Assembly (NCBI GenBank): GCA_018812585.1
Contig: JAHJDJ010000325.1
Span: 1 to 42,524 of the forward strand
Origin: a bacterium
Lineage (GTDB): Bacteria > Electryoneota > B3-LCP
Reading direction: 5' to 3'
DNA: 42,524 bases
Shown: piece by piece, positions 7,269-16,184 of the stretch
Layout: each line of letters opens with the position of its first letter
Numbering within the stretch: the stretch's first letter is position 1
The notes under the pieces: generated by a model
What the model was told of the DNA's origin: nothing
The model's database searches: none
Seen by the model: only the letters and a program-made list of their open reading frames with translations
Position numbers and translations under genes: made by a program

Positions 7269-8388
7269 GTGAATATCCTTCATGCATCAAGCGGTCCCAG
7301 TCTTTCCAGACCGGTTCGTATCCAGCTTTTTGAATGGCGCGGGCCACTTCTGCGGGCGACCTCTCATCGACGACGGCAAACTGTTCGCCGCGCCGTTCAG
7401 GGTGAATGTACCCTCCCGGTTCGGTGCGTGATCCGGCGCTCATCTGGGTCACTCCTAAAGGAATCAATTGATCGCGCAGTTCAGCCGGTTCTCTGGTGGA
7501 GACAACAATTCCAGCGTCATGCAGGAAGATCCGCAGCGCCAGCATCATCTGCACCATCTCCACGTCACTGACCAGTGAGGGAATGGAAAAATTCTCGGGT
7601 ATATTCCGCAGACGAGGGAAACTGATAGAGACCTGCGTGCGCCAGTATTTTTTCATCAAATAATCGGCATGCAGAGCCAGAGCGATGGCTTCAGCGCGCC
7701 AGTCGTTCAATCCCAGCAGTGAGCCGATACCCAGGCGCCGCATCCCCACCTGACCGGCGCGTTCAACGGCATCTAAACGCCAGTTGAAATCTTTCTTTTT
7801 ACCTCTGGGATGCATCTTCGCGTAGACGTTGCGGTCGTAGGTTTCCTGATAAAGCGTCAAGCCATCCGCGCCGGCCTCAGCCATCTGAGCGTAGCCTGGA
7901 CCTGACAATGGGTAGACTTCCAGCGATAAGGACGGAAAATCGGGTTGCAGAGCTTGCAGGATTTCTGCCAACCGGGCGACCGGAAGCACTTTGGGCGCCT
8001 CGCCGCTGACCAGCAGCGCGTGTCCGAATCCCCACCGTTTCAGTTGGTCGGCTTCAGCCAGGATTTCTTCCATATTTAACGAAATACGGGGGATGTCGCG
8101 GGTGGCTTTGAAACCGCAATAGACGCAGGCGTTGCTGCATTCATTGGATAGATATATTGGCGCATACATCAGAATCACTCGGCCAAAACGCCGCAGTGAA
8201 ATAGCGTGAGCTTGTCTGGCCATCGGTTCGAGGTAATCCTGCGCAGCGGGTGACAGCAGCGCCAGAAAATCGGAGAAATCCGCCTGGTCTTTGTTAATGG
8301 CAGATGCGACTCTATCAGGGGTGATTTCGGTCAGTTTCGACCGGATCGCAAGCAGGTCGGTGCTATCTAAAACGTCCGTAAAGGTCAT
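7225..8388 (-). CDS. thiH: 2-iminoacetate synthase ThiH (radical SAM tyrosine lyase)
   Basis: Cleaves tyrosine to p-cresol and dehydroglycine, the C2-N unit of the thiazole ring, and works with ThiG. The radical SAM cluster motif is CSNACVYC (CX3CX2C), in [15 protein letters not shown]. Other family marks are [25 protein letters not shown] and VSISFPRLR. The 387 residues are close to family length. The last 19 or so residues (after DWDRLM) run into thiS in another frame and look like a non-conserved extension. The start overlaps the thiG stop by 4 nt (ATGA). ThiH rather than the oxidase ThiO indicates an oxygen-sensitive thiamine route. Confidence 0.96.
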   Translation of the reverse strand: MTFTDVLDSTDLLAIRSKLTEITPDRVASAINKDQADFSDFLALLSPAAQDYLEPMARQAHAISLRRFGRVILMYAPIYLSNECSNACVYCGFKATRDIPRISLNMEEILAEADQLKRWGFGHALLVSGEAPKVLPVARLAEILQALQPDFPSLSLEVYPLSGPGYAQMAEAGADGLTLYQETYDRNVYAKMHPRGKKKDFNWRLDAVERAGQVGMRRLGIGSLLGLNDWRAEAIALALHADYLMKKYWRTQVSISFPRLRNIPENFSIPSLVSDVEMVQMMLALRIFLHDAGIVVSTREPAELRDQLIPLGVTQMSAGSRTEPGGYIHPERRGEQFAVVDERSPAEVARAIQKAGYEPVWKDWDRLMHEGYSHEDHSQWNAQGSGS

Positions 8389-9170
8389 GAGCGTAAAAAG
8401 CCTGTTAACGGTGATGAGGCTTCCGCCAGGTGTCTTTTTGAAGGCTTACCCGCTAAGTACGCCATCCGTCCCGCTTCGACGCCTAACTTGAAGCTGATTG
8501 CCATCTTGACCGGATCGTCGGCGGTGGCGATGGCGGTATTGACCAGCACCGCGTCCGCGCCCATTTCCAGCGATTCGGCGGCGTGCGAGGGGGCTCCCAG
8601 GCCGGCATCGACTACTACAGGCACCGAGGCATTTTCGATGATGATGCCGATGGAATCACGGGTTATAACGCCTTTGTTCGATCCGATGGGACTGCCCAGC
8701 GGCATGACGGTGGCACAGCCGATATCTTCCAGCCTTTTCGCCAGAATCGGATCGGCGTTGATGTAGGGCAACACGATGAAGCCATCCTTGATGAGGATTT
8801 CGGCGGCTTTCAAGGTTTCGACGGGATCGGGCAGCAGGTAGCGGGGATCGGGGGTGACTTCCAGCTTGATCCAGGCTTCCAAACCCGAAGCGCGTGATAA
8901 CTTAGCCAAGCGGACGGCTTCTTCGGCGTCTCGGGCTCCGGAGGTGTTGGGCAGCAGCAGGAAATCGCCGCCTTGCAGCGCGGTCAGCATGTCATCCTGG
9001 GGATTATCCAGGTCGACGCGGCGCAGCGCGACGGTGACGATTTCTGACCCGGAGGCATCTACGGCCTCTCGCATTGCCTTACTCGAGGAGAATTTTCCCG
9101 TGCCAACTAACAGCCGCGACCGGAACTTTCGCCCGGCTATAACTAAGGGATCTTTATTCGAATCAATCAT
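8385..9170 (-). CDS. thiG: Thiazole synthase ThiG
   Basis: Condenses deoxyxylulose 5-phosphate, dehydroglycine and ThiS-thiocarboxylate into the thiazole phosphate. 261 residues, standard length. The Schiff-base Lys lies in the barrel, and visible hallmarks are [87 protein letters not shown]. First gene of thiGHSE. No Shine-Dalgarno site is clear before the ATG. Its DXP substrate is made by dxs, which is also in this window. Confidence 0.96.
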   Translation of the reverse strand: MIDSNKDPLVIAGRKFRSRLLVGTGKFSSSKAMREAVDASGSEIVTVALRRVDLDNPQDDMLTALQGGDFLLLPNTSGARDAEEAVRLAKLSRASGLEAWIKLEVTPDPRYLLPDPVETLKAAEILIKDGFIVLPYINADPILAKRLEDIGCATVMPLGSPIGSNKGVITRDSIGIIIENASVPVVVDAGLGAPSHAAESLEMGADAVLVNTAIATADDPVKMAISFKLGVEAGRMAYLAGKPSKRHLAEASSPLTGFLRS

Positions 9171-9273
9171 AAAGTTATCGGGTTAACTGTCGGGGTCAGG
9201 GACGACCCCGACTACTTAGATTCTCTAATTAAATATACGTCCGCTGGCGCATAACGTTGTGACGCTTCAGCAT

Positions 9274-9302
9274 AATATAACGATCCCGATTTGAGAATGC
9301 AA
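9274..9302 (-). promoter_or_regulatory. Probable promoter of thiGHSE
   Basis: Minus strand TTGCAT (9297-9302), 17 nt, TATATT (9274-9279), giving a leader of about 95 nt. The leader holds a 9-bp hairpin at 9189-9212 but lacks the CUGAGA and other conserved parts of a TPP riboswitch. The TATATT -10 matches other promoters in the window. Confidence 0.5.
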
Positions 9303-9761
9303 TATTAAAGGGAGGGAAGAAGCATGTACTGACTGTGTGTGTCAGATTTGACCGTCAGGCTTCCGTGTCCGTCAACGTTGTCGTTTTATTGTGCGGGGGA
9401 AATTGGCGAGGTGACAGATTTATCATCACAAAGTCAAAATGCAAAATTTCCAAGTAAAAAGTCAAAATTGAAAAGTGGTTTGGTGCGGGACGAAGGTAGG
9501 GTGCTTGTATGTAATATACGTCATTATGTCGCTGAATGCAAGGATTATTTTTGGTTTATGATACGTTCATTGTCGGAACCACAGATGACGCAGATTTCGC
9601 TGATTGCGCTGATTAAGGGTTGTCCGAGGGTGCAAAACCTGCCTGAGGCAGGTAAACCCCCGACGAACAACATGGATTTCCGATTTAATGACTGATCCGG
9701 CGAATCTTATATTACGGCTGGGCGGGGGCACCGTGTTAAAGGTGAAGGCATGGGTGCCGGG

Positions 9762-9808
9762 TTTTAGGGGCGCAGCATTTTTATGCCTATGGTGCTGCGC
9801 CCTTAAAA
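9762..9808. repeat. Long imperfect hairpin
   Basis: TTTTAGGGGCGCAGCA pairs with TGCTGCGCCCTTAAAA (15 of 16 Watson-Crick) around a 15-nt loop. Far from any gene end, so unlikely to be a gene terminator. Confidence 0.7.
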
Positions 9809-9821
9809 CGAATCCCGACAT

Positions 9822-9841
9822 GGGCGAGGCATGCCTCGCCC
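9822..9841. repeat. Perfect 20-bp palindrome
   Basis: GGGCGAGGCATGCCTCGCCC, followed by CTAC as in the repeat at 9952-9993. REP-like, no evident role. Confidence 0.75.
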
Positions 9842-9878
9842 CTACATCGCATGGGTAACCATTTGACGCTCGCCAAAG

Positions 9879-9937
9879 GGCGCGAAGATTGCCACACTGC
9901 ATCCCGTCTGGACGGGATTTCGTTCGCAATGACCGTG
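9879..9937 (-). repeat. Palindromic repeat family 2, copy 1
   Basis: Read on the minus strand it begins CACGGTCATTGCGA and ends GCAATCTTCGCGCC, the same ends as the copy at 41980-42040. Between the ends is a copy-specific hairpin, here ATCCCGTC-CA-GACGGGAT. Confidence 0.75.
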
Positions 9938-9951
9938 CTCTATCAGCTTTC

Positions 9952-9993
9952 GTCGGATTCCGCCAAGGCGTCCCTTCGGGAGGAGAATCCGAC
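9952..9993. repeat. Palindromic repeat family 1, copy 1 (three-way junction)
   Basis: Outer stem GTCGGATTC / GAATCCGAC encloses two small hairpins, CGCC-AA-GGCG and TCCC-TTC-GGGA. A second copy at 38079-38121 keeps the same fold with compensating changes in both inner stems. Confidence 0.85.
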
Positions 9994-10129
9994 CTACAAC
10001 ACCGTCGTCGAGTACAGGGACTCGACGGCAAGATGAACAAACCAGCCAAGCCACCGACAAAGCCGGATTGAGGATACCATAGGCACAGGAAGGGATGATC
10101 AGACGCCTGCGGCTCTGGTACAAACAAAA

Positions 10130-10163
10130 AGCTAAGAGCTAACTGCTAACAGCTAAATGCTAT
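10130..10163. repeat. Short AGCTAA-type tandem tract at the ldcA stop
   Basis: AGCTAAGAGCTAACTGCTAA continues as CAGCTAAATGCTATAG: four to five degenerate 7-8-nt units, ending inside the last codons of the LD-carboxypeptidase gene. Confidence 0.6.
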
Positions 10164-11076
10164 AGAGTTCTTCCAGCAGATCCAGGCCGTTTTCAGAGAG
10201 TTCGGCTTCTACACCGATGGGTAAGGTGACGCGATCAATGTGGTGTCCGTAGGGGAAGCCGATGCCGATAGGGATGGGGTGATCGGAGGTTAATTCTAAG
10301 AGAATGTCATCCAGTTTCAGGTGCTGGCCGCGGTTGGTTTCGGGCCAACAATCGACCATGCTGCCGACGACCAAACCTGAGATTTTCTGCAGTATCCCAG
10401 CATTTTTCAGATGCGTCAGCGTGCGGTCGATGCGGTACGGTTTTTCGGCGACGTCTTCGATGACGAGGATCGCGCCGGTGAGATCGGGCATAAAAGGGGT
10501 GCCTAAGAGAGTCACTATCATGCTTAAGCAGCCGGGAAACAACCTGCCGCGGGCGGAACCGGGGCGCAGCATTCTGAAGTTGTCTGACTTTATGGTTGCT
10601 GCGGATGATTCCAGGCCCAACGCAGCGCGGAAAGAGCGCAGGGAATCGGGGGGCAAGCCATCGCCTATTTCTCCGACCGTGGGGCCGCTTAAGGTGATCA
10701 GCCCAGTCTTAGCGAAAATCGCCCAATTCAGGGCGGTGACGTCGCTGAAACCGACGAACGGTTTGGGATTGCTGCCGATGGTATCGAAGGGGATCATTGA
10801 CAGGAGACGGCCAGCGCCATAACCACCGCGTGAACAGAAGACGGCGTCGACGGATTTATCTTCAAAGGCGGAGATCAGGTCGCTCAGGCGCTGTTGGTCG
10901 TTGGCTGCGAGATAGGCCGTTTTCCCGGAAGCGTGTTCGCCTAAAACCGGATTAAATCCCCACTCTTCTAATTGCCGCAGACCCTTCTTCAGGCGCTGGG
11001 GATCAATAGGACCGGCGGGTGAGATGACGGCGATTTTTGCGTCAGGCGAGAGCGCTGGAGGTTTGATGATCCTCAT
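10153..11076 (-). CDS. ldcA: LD-carboxypeptidase (peptidase family S66)
   Basis: Removes the terminal D-Ala from tetrapeptides in murein recycling, cytosolic. 307 residues, normal for S66. Ser nucleophile in PFVGFSDVTALNW, catalytic Glu in ILVIEDVAEKPYRIDR, catalytic His in GFPYGHHIDRVTLPIG. The N-terminal IAVISPAGPID and CSRGGYGAGRLL stretches are typical. Its ATG overlaps the stop of the GWxTD gene by one base (TAATG), so it is translationally coupled and last in the long minus-strand run. The related MccF self-immunity branch cannot be excluded, but no microcin genes are near. Confidence 0.93.
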   Translation of the reverse strand: MRIIKPPALSPDAKIAVISPAGPIDPQRLKKGLRQLEEWGFNPVLGEHASGKTAYLAANDQQRLSDLISAFEDKSVDAVFCSRGGYGAGRLLSMIPFDTIGSNPKPFVGFSDVTALNWAIFAKTGLITLSGPTVGEIGDGLPPDSLRSFRAALGLESSAATIKSDNFRMLRPGSARGRLFPGCLSMIVTLLGTPFMPDLTGAILVIEDVAEKPYRIDRTLTHLKNAGILQKISGLVVGSMVDCWPETNRGQHLKLDDILLELTSDHPIPIGIGFPYGHHIDRVTLPIGVEAELSENGLDLLEELYSI

Positions 11077-12302
11077 TAATAATCCGACCAGATGGGTCCG
11101 ACCAGGCGATACTCACCGAAGCCTTCTTTGTCCTGGAAGACGAATTGCCGGTCGATGTCGTAGTAGTACCATATTTCGTACGGTTTAGTGTGCGTATCGA
11201 AGGGGTGGCGCTCGATGTCGTTGGGATTACCGAAAATAACAAAAACACGCCCCATGTCGGTTTGCCAGCCGTCGTTGTAACCGGAGAAATTCTCATTGGC
11301 GATGCTGATGCGCAGGTAGTACTCTTCCATTTTTTCATTTAACCCTGTGTCCGGCGTCGGATCTCTTCTTTCCCAGAACTCACGGAACAGCGCTTCCCGA
11401 CGATAAGGCGGCGCGTCCATCAGCTTCTTGTACTCATCATCGGAAGCGATATATTTCAACTGGTTGATGGCCAGATCGAGGTTACCGATATAGCTGGGCA
11501 AATTACGTTGGAGGAGCGTGAAAGTATATCCTCGCAACAGTGTTTTGTCAGCCCGCCTGGACCCTAAAATAAAGCGGTAGTTTCCCTGCTGGATATCGCT
11601 GGTGGCGACGGTAATTGTATCAGAGAAGAAAGGCCCTGAACCAGACAAGGGGATCTCTTCATGCTTGACGACCTGTTCCATTTCATCTTCGATTCTAAAG
11701 AACAGCGTGATGCCTTCCTGTTTTTCGCTGTAGAGTTTGTAAGCGACGCGCAGGGGCGGACCTTTGAGGATGCCGGAATTCAGTTGGGGCGTCCCGGTGG
11801 AATCCAGCATCAGAACTTCGCCAAGTTTATAGTCTGAGGCCCATCCATCTTCTGAGAAAGTCAGTTTCTTTTCGATGACGCGGCTCTGCCTGCTCTCATG
11901 ATCCATCAGATCGATACGCAGCTCATAGGTGCGGGGAGCCATTCTGAAAACTACACAGGTTTGATCATACTTTACACGAGAGTTGGTTTGCTGGTAAGAG
12001 TCTGCAGTGATCTTGCGCTCCAGATGCTGAATCCCGCTGAGATTTTCATCCTTATCCCGCAGGACTACATCCAGACTGTACTTTGCGGTAAAGGATTCAT
12101 TCTTTTTGATGAATTGCAGGTCATCGTAAACGATGCGCACGTGGACCTGCACTTCAATGGTATCAGGGTATTCTGTGGGCAGGCGCACCGGCAGTGCGCT
12201 GAATTCTGGCAATCCGAGGAATTGATCAGAGTAAAATTCCGATTGTGCCGCGGCTGTCAACGCCACAGCGAAAAGAGTAAAGATCAATGCCAGTTTCTTC
12301 AT
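11076..12302 (-). CDS. GWxTD domain-containing exported protein
   Basis: 408 residues with a signal peptide (MKKLALIFTLFAVALTAAAQ). A beta-rich middle part precedes a C-terminal GWxTD domain (about residues 270-408): SDDEYKKLMDAPPYRREALFREFWERRDPTPDTGLNEKMEEYYLRI, then GWQTDMGRVFVIFGNPNDIERHPF, then YEIWYYYD. Such proteins are common in FCB bacteria, and their function is unknown. AAGAGG lies upstream of the ATG. It sits between rimO (36 nt upstream) and ldcA (coupled), so it is probably part of the same transcript. Periplasmic or outer-membrane-associated by its signal (inference). Confidence 0.93.
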   Translation of the reverse strand: MKKLALIFTLFAVALTAAAQSEFYSDQFLGLPEFSALPVRLPTEYPDTIEVQVHVRIVYDDLQFIKKNESFTAKYSLDVVLRDKDENLSGIQHLERKITADSYQQTNSRVKYDQTCVVFRMAPRTYELRIDLMDHESRQSRVIEKKLTFSEDGWASDYKLGEVLMLDSTGTPQLNSGILKGPPLRVAYKLYSEKQEGITLFFRIEDEMEQVVKHEEIPLSGSGPFFSDTITVATSDIQQGNYRFILGSRRADKTLLRGYTFTLLQRNLPSYIGNLDLAINQLKYIASDDEYKKLMDAPPYRREALFREFWERRDPTPDTGLNEKMEEYYLRISIANENFSGYNDGWQTDMGRVFVIFGNPNDIERHPFDTHTKPYEIWYYYDIDRQFVFQDKEGFGEYRLVGPIWSDY

Positions 12303-12338
12303 GGAAAACCTCTTACTGTTCGATCCATATTCAGGCGG

Positions 12339-13640
12339 TTACGCGTCTACGATCTCTGCGAACAGGTCGTACTCTGTGGCCGAAGTAAAGCGCACTTTAA
12401 GCTTGCTTCCGGCTTGCAGTTCGCCCTGGATTAAGATTTCTCCATCGAGATCGGGCAATTCCAGGCGGCTGTGAGCGATACTGTAGCCGGTTTCTTTTTC
12501 GTAGAAATCTACGAATACCTCTGCGACCTGTCCGACACGCGCCAGACAGCGCTCTTCGGAAATGTCAGCCTGTAGTTCCATTAACCGCGTTTGCCGTTCA
12601 GCTTTCACTTCGTCCGGAATCTGATCCGGGAGCAGAGCTGCCGGGGTTCCGTCTTCCGGTGAATACTGAAAAGAGCCCAACCGTGCGATTTCCATCGCGG
12701 CGACGAAACTTAACAACTCTTCGAAATCAGCGTCCGTTTCACCCGGAAAGCCAACGATCATCGAAGTCCTGATGACCACGCCTGGAATCAAGGATCGGGC
12801 GGTTTCGAGGAGTTGTCGTAACTGTTTCTGACTACCTCCCCGCCCCATAGCTCGTAACATGCGATCCGAGGCATGTTCGATGGGAAGATCCAGGTAGGGA
12901 CACAATTTCGGCTGCGAGGCCCAGAAGATGAGCAGCTCTTCGTCGCAGGCCGGGGGATGCAGGTAAAGCGGCCTGATCCATTCGATGCCGTCGATCTGAC
13001 CCAGTCTGCCCAACAGGTCGATCAACGGCTTATTCTTATGACCCGCGTTCAGATCGTGTCCGTAACTGTTTAACTCCTGAGCCACCGGCAGCAGTTCCTT
13101 GACTCCATTTGCCGCCAGAAGTTGTGCTTCCCAGATGATATTTTCAGGCGGGCGGCTGTGATATTTCCCGCGGATCTGGGGAATCACACAGTAGGTACAC
13201 CCGCGATTGCAGCCATCGGCGATACGCAGGTAAGCGTAGTGGCCGGGTGTTCCGATTATGCGGTGCAGCAGTGGATCGGCTGCTGCAGTTGTTTCAGGTT
13301 TCAACTGGTTTTGCAGATCACTCCATTCCTGCACCCCATAAAAGCCATCTACTGCGGGAAGCTCAGCCTGCAACTCTTCTTTAAACCTCTGTGGGAAGCA
13401 GCCGCAGACGTAAAGCCGCTGGCAGCGCGCAGTTTCCTTCAACTGACCGGCTGCGAGGATGGCGTCGATGGCTTCATCTTTGGCAGCATCTATGAAGGCG
13501 CAGGTGTTGATGACAATGATTTCCGCTTCTTCTGCGGCGTCAATCAGCTCGATGCCTTGCAATGCTGCCCAACCGGCAAATGCTTCTCCGTCAACCTGAT
13601 TTTTAGAACAGCCTAAATTGTGCAAGTATAGGGTCGTCAC
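12339..13640 (-). CDS. rimO: Ribosomal protein S12 methylthiotransferase RimO
   Basis: Adds a methylthio group to the conserved Asp of ribosomal protein uS12. 433 residues with the three expected parts: an N-terminal MTTase domain with cluster cysteines in NLGCSKN, NTCAFI and YVCGC; a radical SAM domain with CNRGCTYC followed by VIPQIRGKYHSRP; and a C-terminal TRAM domain (about 370-433). HNLGCSKN and the SRP ending of the radical SAM motif favour RimO over MiaB/MtaB. GTG start, overlapping the ftsY stop by 4 nt (GTGA). Confidence 0.95.
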   Translation of the reverse strand: MTTLYLHNLGCSKNQVDGEAFAGWAALQGIELIDAAEEAEIIVINTCAFIDAAKDEAIDAILAAGQLKETARCQRLYVCGCFPQRFKEELQAELPAVDGFYGVQEWSDLQNQLKPETTAAADPLLHRIIGTPGHYAYLRIADGCNRGCTYCVIPQIRGKYHSRPPENIIWEAQLLAANGVKELLPVAQELNSYGHDLNAGHKNKPLIDLLGRLGQIDGIEWIRPLYLHPPACDEELLIFWASQPKLCPYLDLPIEHASDRMLRAMGRGGSQKQLRQLLETARSLIPGVVIRTSMIVGFPGETDADFEELLSFVAAMEIARLGSFQYSPEDGTPAALLPDQIPDEVKAERQTRLMELQADISEERCLARVGQVAEVFVDFYEKETGYSIAHSRLELPDLDGEILIQGELQAGSKLKVRFTSATEYDLFAEIVDA

Positions 13641-14572
13641 TCGCTATCCTCATCAGAGGCTAACAAGGCTCTCGCGAAAGCGCTGGGATCGAAGGGTTCC
13701 AGATCCTCCATCTTTTCGCCGATGCCGATAAAGCGCAGAGGAATGCCTAATTCGCGGCAGATGGGGATGACGGCTCCGCCTTTGGCCGTGCCGTCCAGCT
13801 TGGTGATGACCAGACCGGTCACGCCGCTGGTTTCCTGGAAAATTTTCGCTTGTTGTAGGGCATTCTGCCCCGTCGTGCCATCCAGAACCAGGAAAACCTC
13901 ATGCGGCGCTTCGGGGTCCTGCTTCTTCATGGCGCGGTATATTTTCTCCAGTTCGTGCATGAGGTTTGCTTTGTTGTGCAAACGCCCTGCGGTGTCTACG
14001 ATCAGGATATCGAAACCGCGGGCTTTGGCGGATTGCAGAGCGTCAAAGGCGACGGCCGCCGGATCTGCACCGTGACCCTGCTGAATGACCTGAACTCCCA
14101 GTCTATCGCCCCATTCCACTATTTGTTCCGTCGCGGCGGCGCGGAAGGTATCTGCGGCGGCTAACAGCACTTTTTTATTCTGCTTCAAAAAGTGATACGT
14201 CAGTTTCGCAATCGTGGTGGTTTTGCCACTGCCATTGACTCCTACGATCAATATGACAGACGGCGTATGTCCCAGATTCAGCGGTTTCTCTTCTGCCGCT
14301 GGCCGCATGACCTCATCAATCGTATCAGTAAGCAGGTCGTAGATGATTTCCGGATCACCGTTGGTTGAGACTTTGCGAACTTTCTCGCGCAAGGTCTCCA
14401 AGATAGCTAACGTGGAATCGATGCCGACATCTGCGGTGATCAGGGTTTCTTCCAGTTCATCGTAAAGCTCCTCACTGATTTTCGAGTGGGAGCTGATAAT
14501 CGATCTGATCTGTCCGCCAAGTTTTGCGCGGGTCTTGGTTAAGCCGTTCTTAAGTTTGCTGAATAGTCCCAT
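13637..14572 (-). CDS. ftsY: Signal recognition particle receptor FtsY
   Basis: GTPase that docks SRP-ribosome complexes at the inner membrane. 311 residues: N domain (four-helix bundle, about 1-85) and G domain, without the long acidic A domain of E. coli. GTP-binding motifs: GVNGSGKTTTIAKLTYHF, DTFRAAATEQ, VDTAGRLHNKANLM, ITKLDGTAKGGAV, and FIGIGEKMEDLEPFDP at the end. Upstream neighbour is a methyltransferase gene (40 nt gap), and it overlaps rimO downstream. Confidence 0.97.
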   Translation of the reverse strand: MGLFSKLKNGLTKTRAKLGGQIRSIISSHSKISEELYDELEETLITADVGIDSTLAILETLREKVRKVSTNGDPEIIYDLLTDTIDEVMRPAAEEKPLNLGHTPSVILIVGVNGSGKTTTIAKLTYHFLKQNKKVLLAAADTFRAAATEQIVEWGDRLGVQVIQQGHGADPAAVAFDALQSAKARGFDILIVDTAGRLHNKANLMHELEKIYRAMKKQDPEAPHEVFLVLDGTTGQNALQQAKIFQETSGVTGLVITKLDGTAKGGAVIPICRELGIPLRFIGIGEKMEDLEPFDPSAFARALLASDEDSE

Positions 14573-14612
14573 AGTGGTGTCTTTGAAAGATCCTCATCTA
14601 TTGTCGAAGGTT

Positions 14613-15287
14613 TTATTTCCAGGCCTTCACTGCCCAATGCTGGTAGAAGACGTTGTCCAGTTTCTGCAATCTTGGATCGCTGCCGAAAACGGGGTCTTTG
14701 TCATCGTAAGGGCGGGTGACTTTGTCTATTTCAACTCGATTGAAATTTAGCAGCATCTGGCGTAGTTCTTCCTCAGTGTAGAAATGGTGGGGCACACCGG
14801 CTTCAATCCCTTGACGCGGCACGAAGGTATGGGGTTCGATCTGGTCACCTTCTCCATAGCGGGCGTCTTCCCTGCCGATGATTTTGAAGAAAAACGCGCC
14901 ATCCGGTTTCAGCATACGGAAGCTGTCATCGAAAGCCTGTTGGGCTTCTGCGACTTTGGCGTGATTGATGACGTTCATGGCCAAGACGCCGTCGAAGAGG
15001 TTTTCTCTGAAGGGTCCCCAAGCCATGTCTGCCAAGAAAAGATCCGCTGCCAAGTTTTCCTGCATCAGCCAGGTGCGGGAGGAGTGTAGTCCAACCCGCG
15101 CGACATCGCTGCCGATCACACGCAAGCCAGCTTTCGTCAGCGACAACAGATGCCGGCCGGCGCCGCAGCCTAAATCGTAAACGAAAGCGCCCTGTGGCAG
15201 GGCGTCGATGAAGCTTGAGGCTAAGGGATCCGGCTTTTTGATAATCTTCGTCGGATCACGAAACAGTTGATTCCAATCTGGCGACAT
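14613..15287 (-). CDS. Class I SAM-dependent methyltransferase
   Basis: The 224 residues have a Rossmann methyltransferase fold. SAM motif I is VYDLGCGAGRHLLSL, the acidic residue after strand 2 is in VIGSDVAR, motif II is in NLAADLFLADMAWGPF, and post-motifs are in FDGVLAMNVINH and MLKPDGAFFFKI. The substrate is unknown. It lies 9 nt after nadK and 40 nt before ftsY, so it is co-transcribed with housekeeping genes. No signal or membrane segment. Confidence 0.85.
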   Translation of the reverse strand: MSPDWNQLFRDPTKIIKKPDPLASSFIDALPQGAFVYDLGCGAGRHLLSLTKAGLRVIGSDVARVGLHSSRTWLMQENLAADLFLADMAWGPFRENLFDGVLAMNVINHAKVAEAQQAFDDSFRMLKPDGAFFFKIIGREDARYGEGDQIEPHTFVPRQGIEAGVPHHFYTEEELRQMLLNFNRVEIDKVTRPYDDKDPVFGSDPRLQKLDNVFYQHWAVKAWK

Positions 15288-15296
15288 AAAGCTGTT

Positions 15297-16184
15297 TCAG
15301 TCTTTTTTATCGTCGGTATTGCGGGGCGGCCCCCATTTCAGCTTTTCACGGAGCACATCATAGAAGTATTTATCTTCGAATAGAACCAGTTTCACCGAGT
15401 AGTCGGCCATGGAAATGAAGACTCTATCTCCCTGGGTCAGTAAGCGGCCATATTCACCATCGGCGACCAAGGTCAGGCTGTCATTGTGTCCGACGATTAA
15501 GGCTTCGACGGTTTTATCGGCGCCGATCACAACCGGCCGGTCGGCTAAGGTATGCGGTGATATAGGGCTGATGATGATGGTATGCAGGCCGGGTTCAACG
15601 ATGGGTCCGCCGGCTGAGAGCGAATAGGCGGTTGACCCGGTTGGGGTGGCGATCACCAGGCCGTCGCCGGTGTAGGTGTTGAGGTATCGTTCGTCGATGG
15701 TCGTTCGTATGCTGACGACGCGCGGGTATGATCCTTTGGCGATGACGATATCATTCAGGGCAAAGAACTCGTCGTCAGATCCTTCCACCCAGCATTTCAG
15801 CACCATGCGGTCTTCTATGCGAAAACAGCCACCCAGAAGTTTCTGCATGCGGGGATGGAGATCTTCTAAGGAAATTTCTGCCAGGTAGCCTAAACCACCC
15901 AGATTGACGCCCAAGATGGGGATCTGGGAGCGGCCGACTTTGCGCGCGGTGGCGAGCATGGTGCCGTCGCCGCCGAACGATAGAATCATATCGCTCGCCT
16001 GGACTAACTCGTCCGCTGGCAAGAAGGTGGTTTCAGGACTTTTGAGGTGGTCTTTCAGATCATCGCACACCAGGACGGTCGGTCCCTGACTTTCGATCCA
16101 CTTTAGAAAATCCGGGAGAACCTCCCACACCCTGGGCATCTTTGTATTGGCGATGATGCCGAACGTCTTGGGGTTTGACGGCAT
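15297..16184 (-). CDS. nadK: NAD kinase
   Basis: Phosphorylates NAD to NADP. 295 residues, usual length. The GGDGT motif is in LSFGGDGTMLATAR, with downstream family motifs GVNLGGLGYLAEI, ALNDIVI, TYTGDGLVIATPTGSTAYSLSAGGPI and ISPISPHTLADRP. The N-terminal KTFGIIANTKMP is the normal first strand, so the start at 16184 is needed even though it lies 125 nt inside the dxs ORF in another frame. Its Shine-Dalgarno site is weak (GAAG/AAAG). Confidence 0.96.
   Translation of the reverse strand: MPSNPKTFGIIANTKMPRVWEVLPDFLKWIESQGPTVLVCDDLKDHLKSPETTFLPADELVQASDMILSFGGDGTMLATARKVGRSQIPILGVNLGGLGYLAEISLEDLHPRMQKLLGGCFRIEDRMVLKCWVEGSDDEFFALNDIVIAKGSYPRVVSIRTTIDERYLNTYTGDGLVIATPTGSTAYSLSAGGPIVEPGLHTIIISPISPHTLADRPVVIGADKTVEALIVGHNDSLTLVADGEYGRLLTQGDRVFISMADYSVKLVLFEDKYFYDVLREKLKWGPPRNTDDKKD

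Larger units (their letters stand above)
9171..10152. other. 980-bp gene desert rich in interspersed repeats
   Basis: No ORF here has recognisable protein character. The 118-aa and 186-aa track ORFs translate repeat DNA. Contents are the thiG promoter, a 9-bp hairpin (GTCGGGGTC/GACCCCGAC, 9189-9212), an A-rich stretch with AAAGTCAAAAT repeated, a short near-periodic stretch around 9590-9620 (cGCTGATTgcGCTGATT), and four palindromic elements listed separately. Confidence 0.75.

Noticed and set aside
9171-9270. TPP riboswitch upstream of thiG
   Set aside because: The leader lacks CUGAGA and the other conserved loops; only a simple 9-bp hairpin is present.
9339-9695. 118-aa plus-strand ORF in the desert
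   Set aside because: It lies in repeat-like DNA, has no Shine-Dalgarno site or family-like composition, and its end translates a short periodic DNA stretch.
9567-10127. 186-aa minus-strand ORF (and the 93-aa ORF inside it)
   Set aside because: It runs through four palindromic repeats. Arg/Ser/Cys-rich composition is typical of a chance frame.
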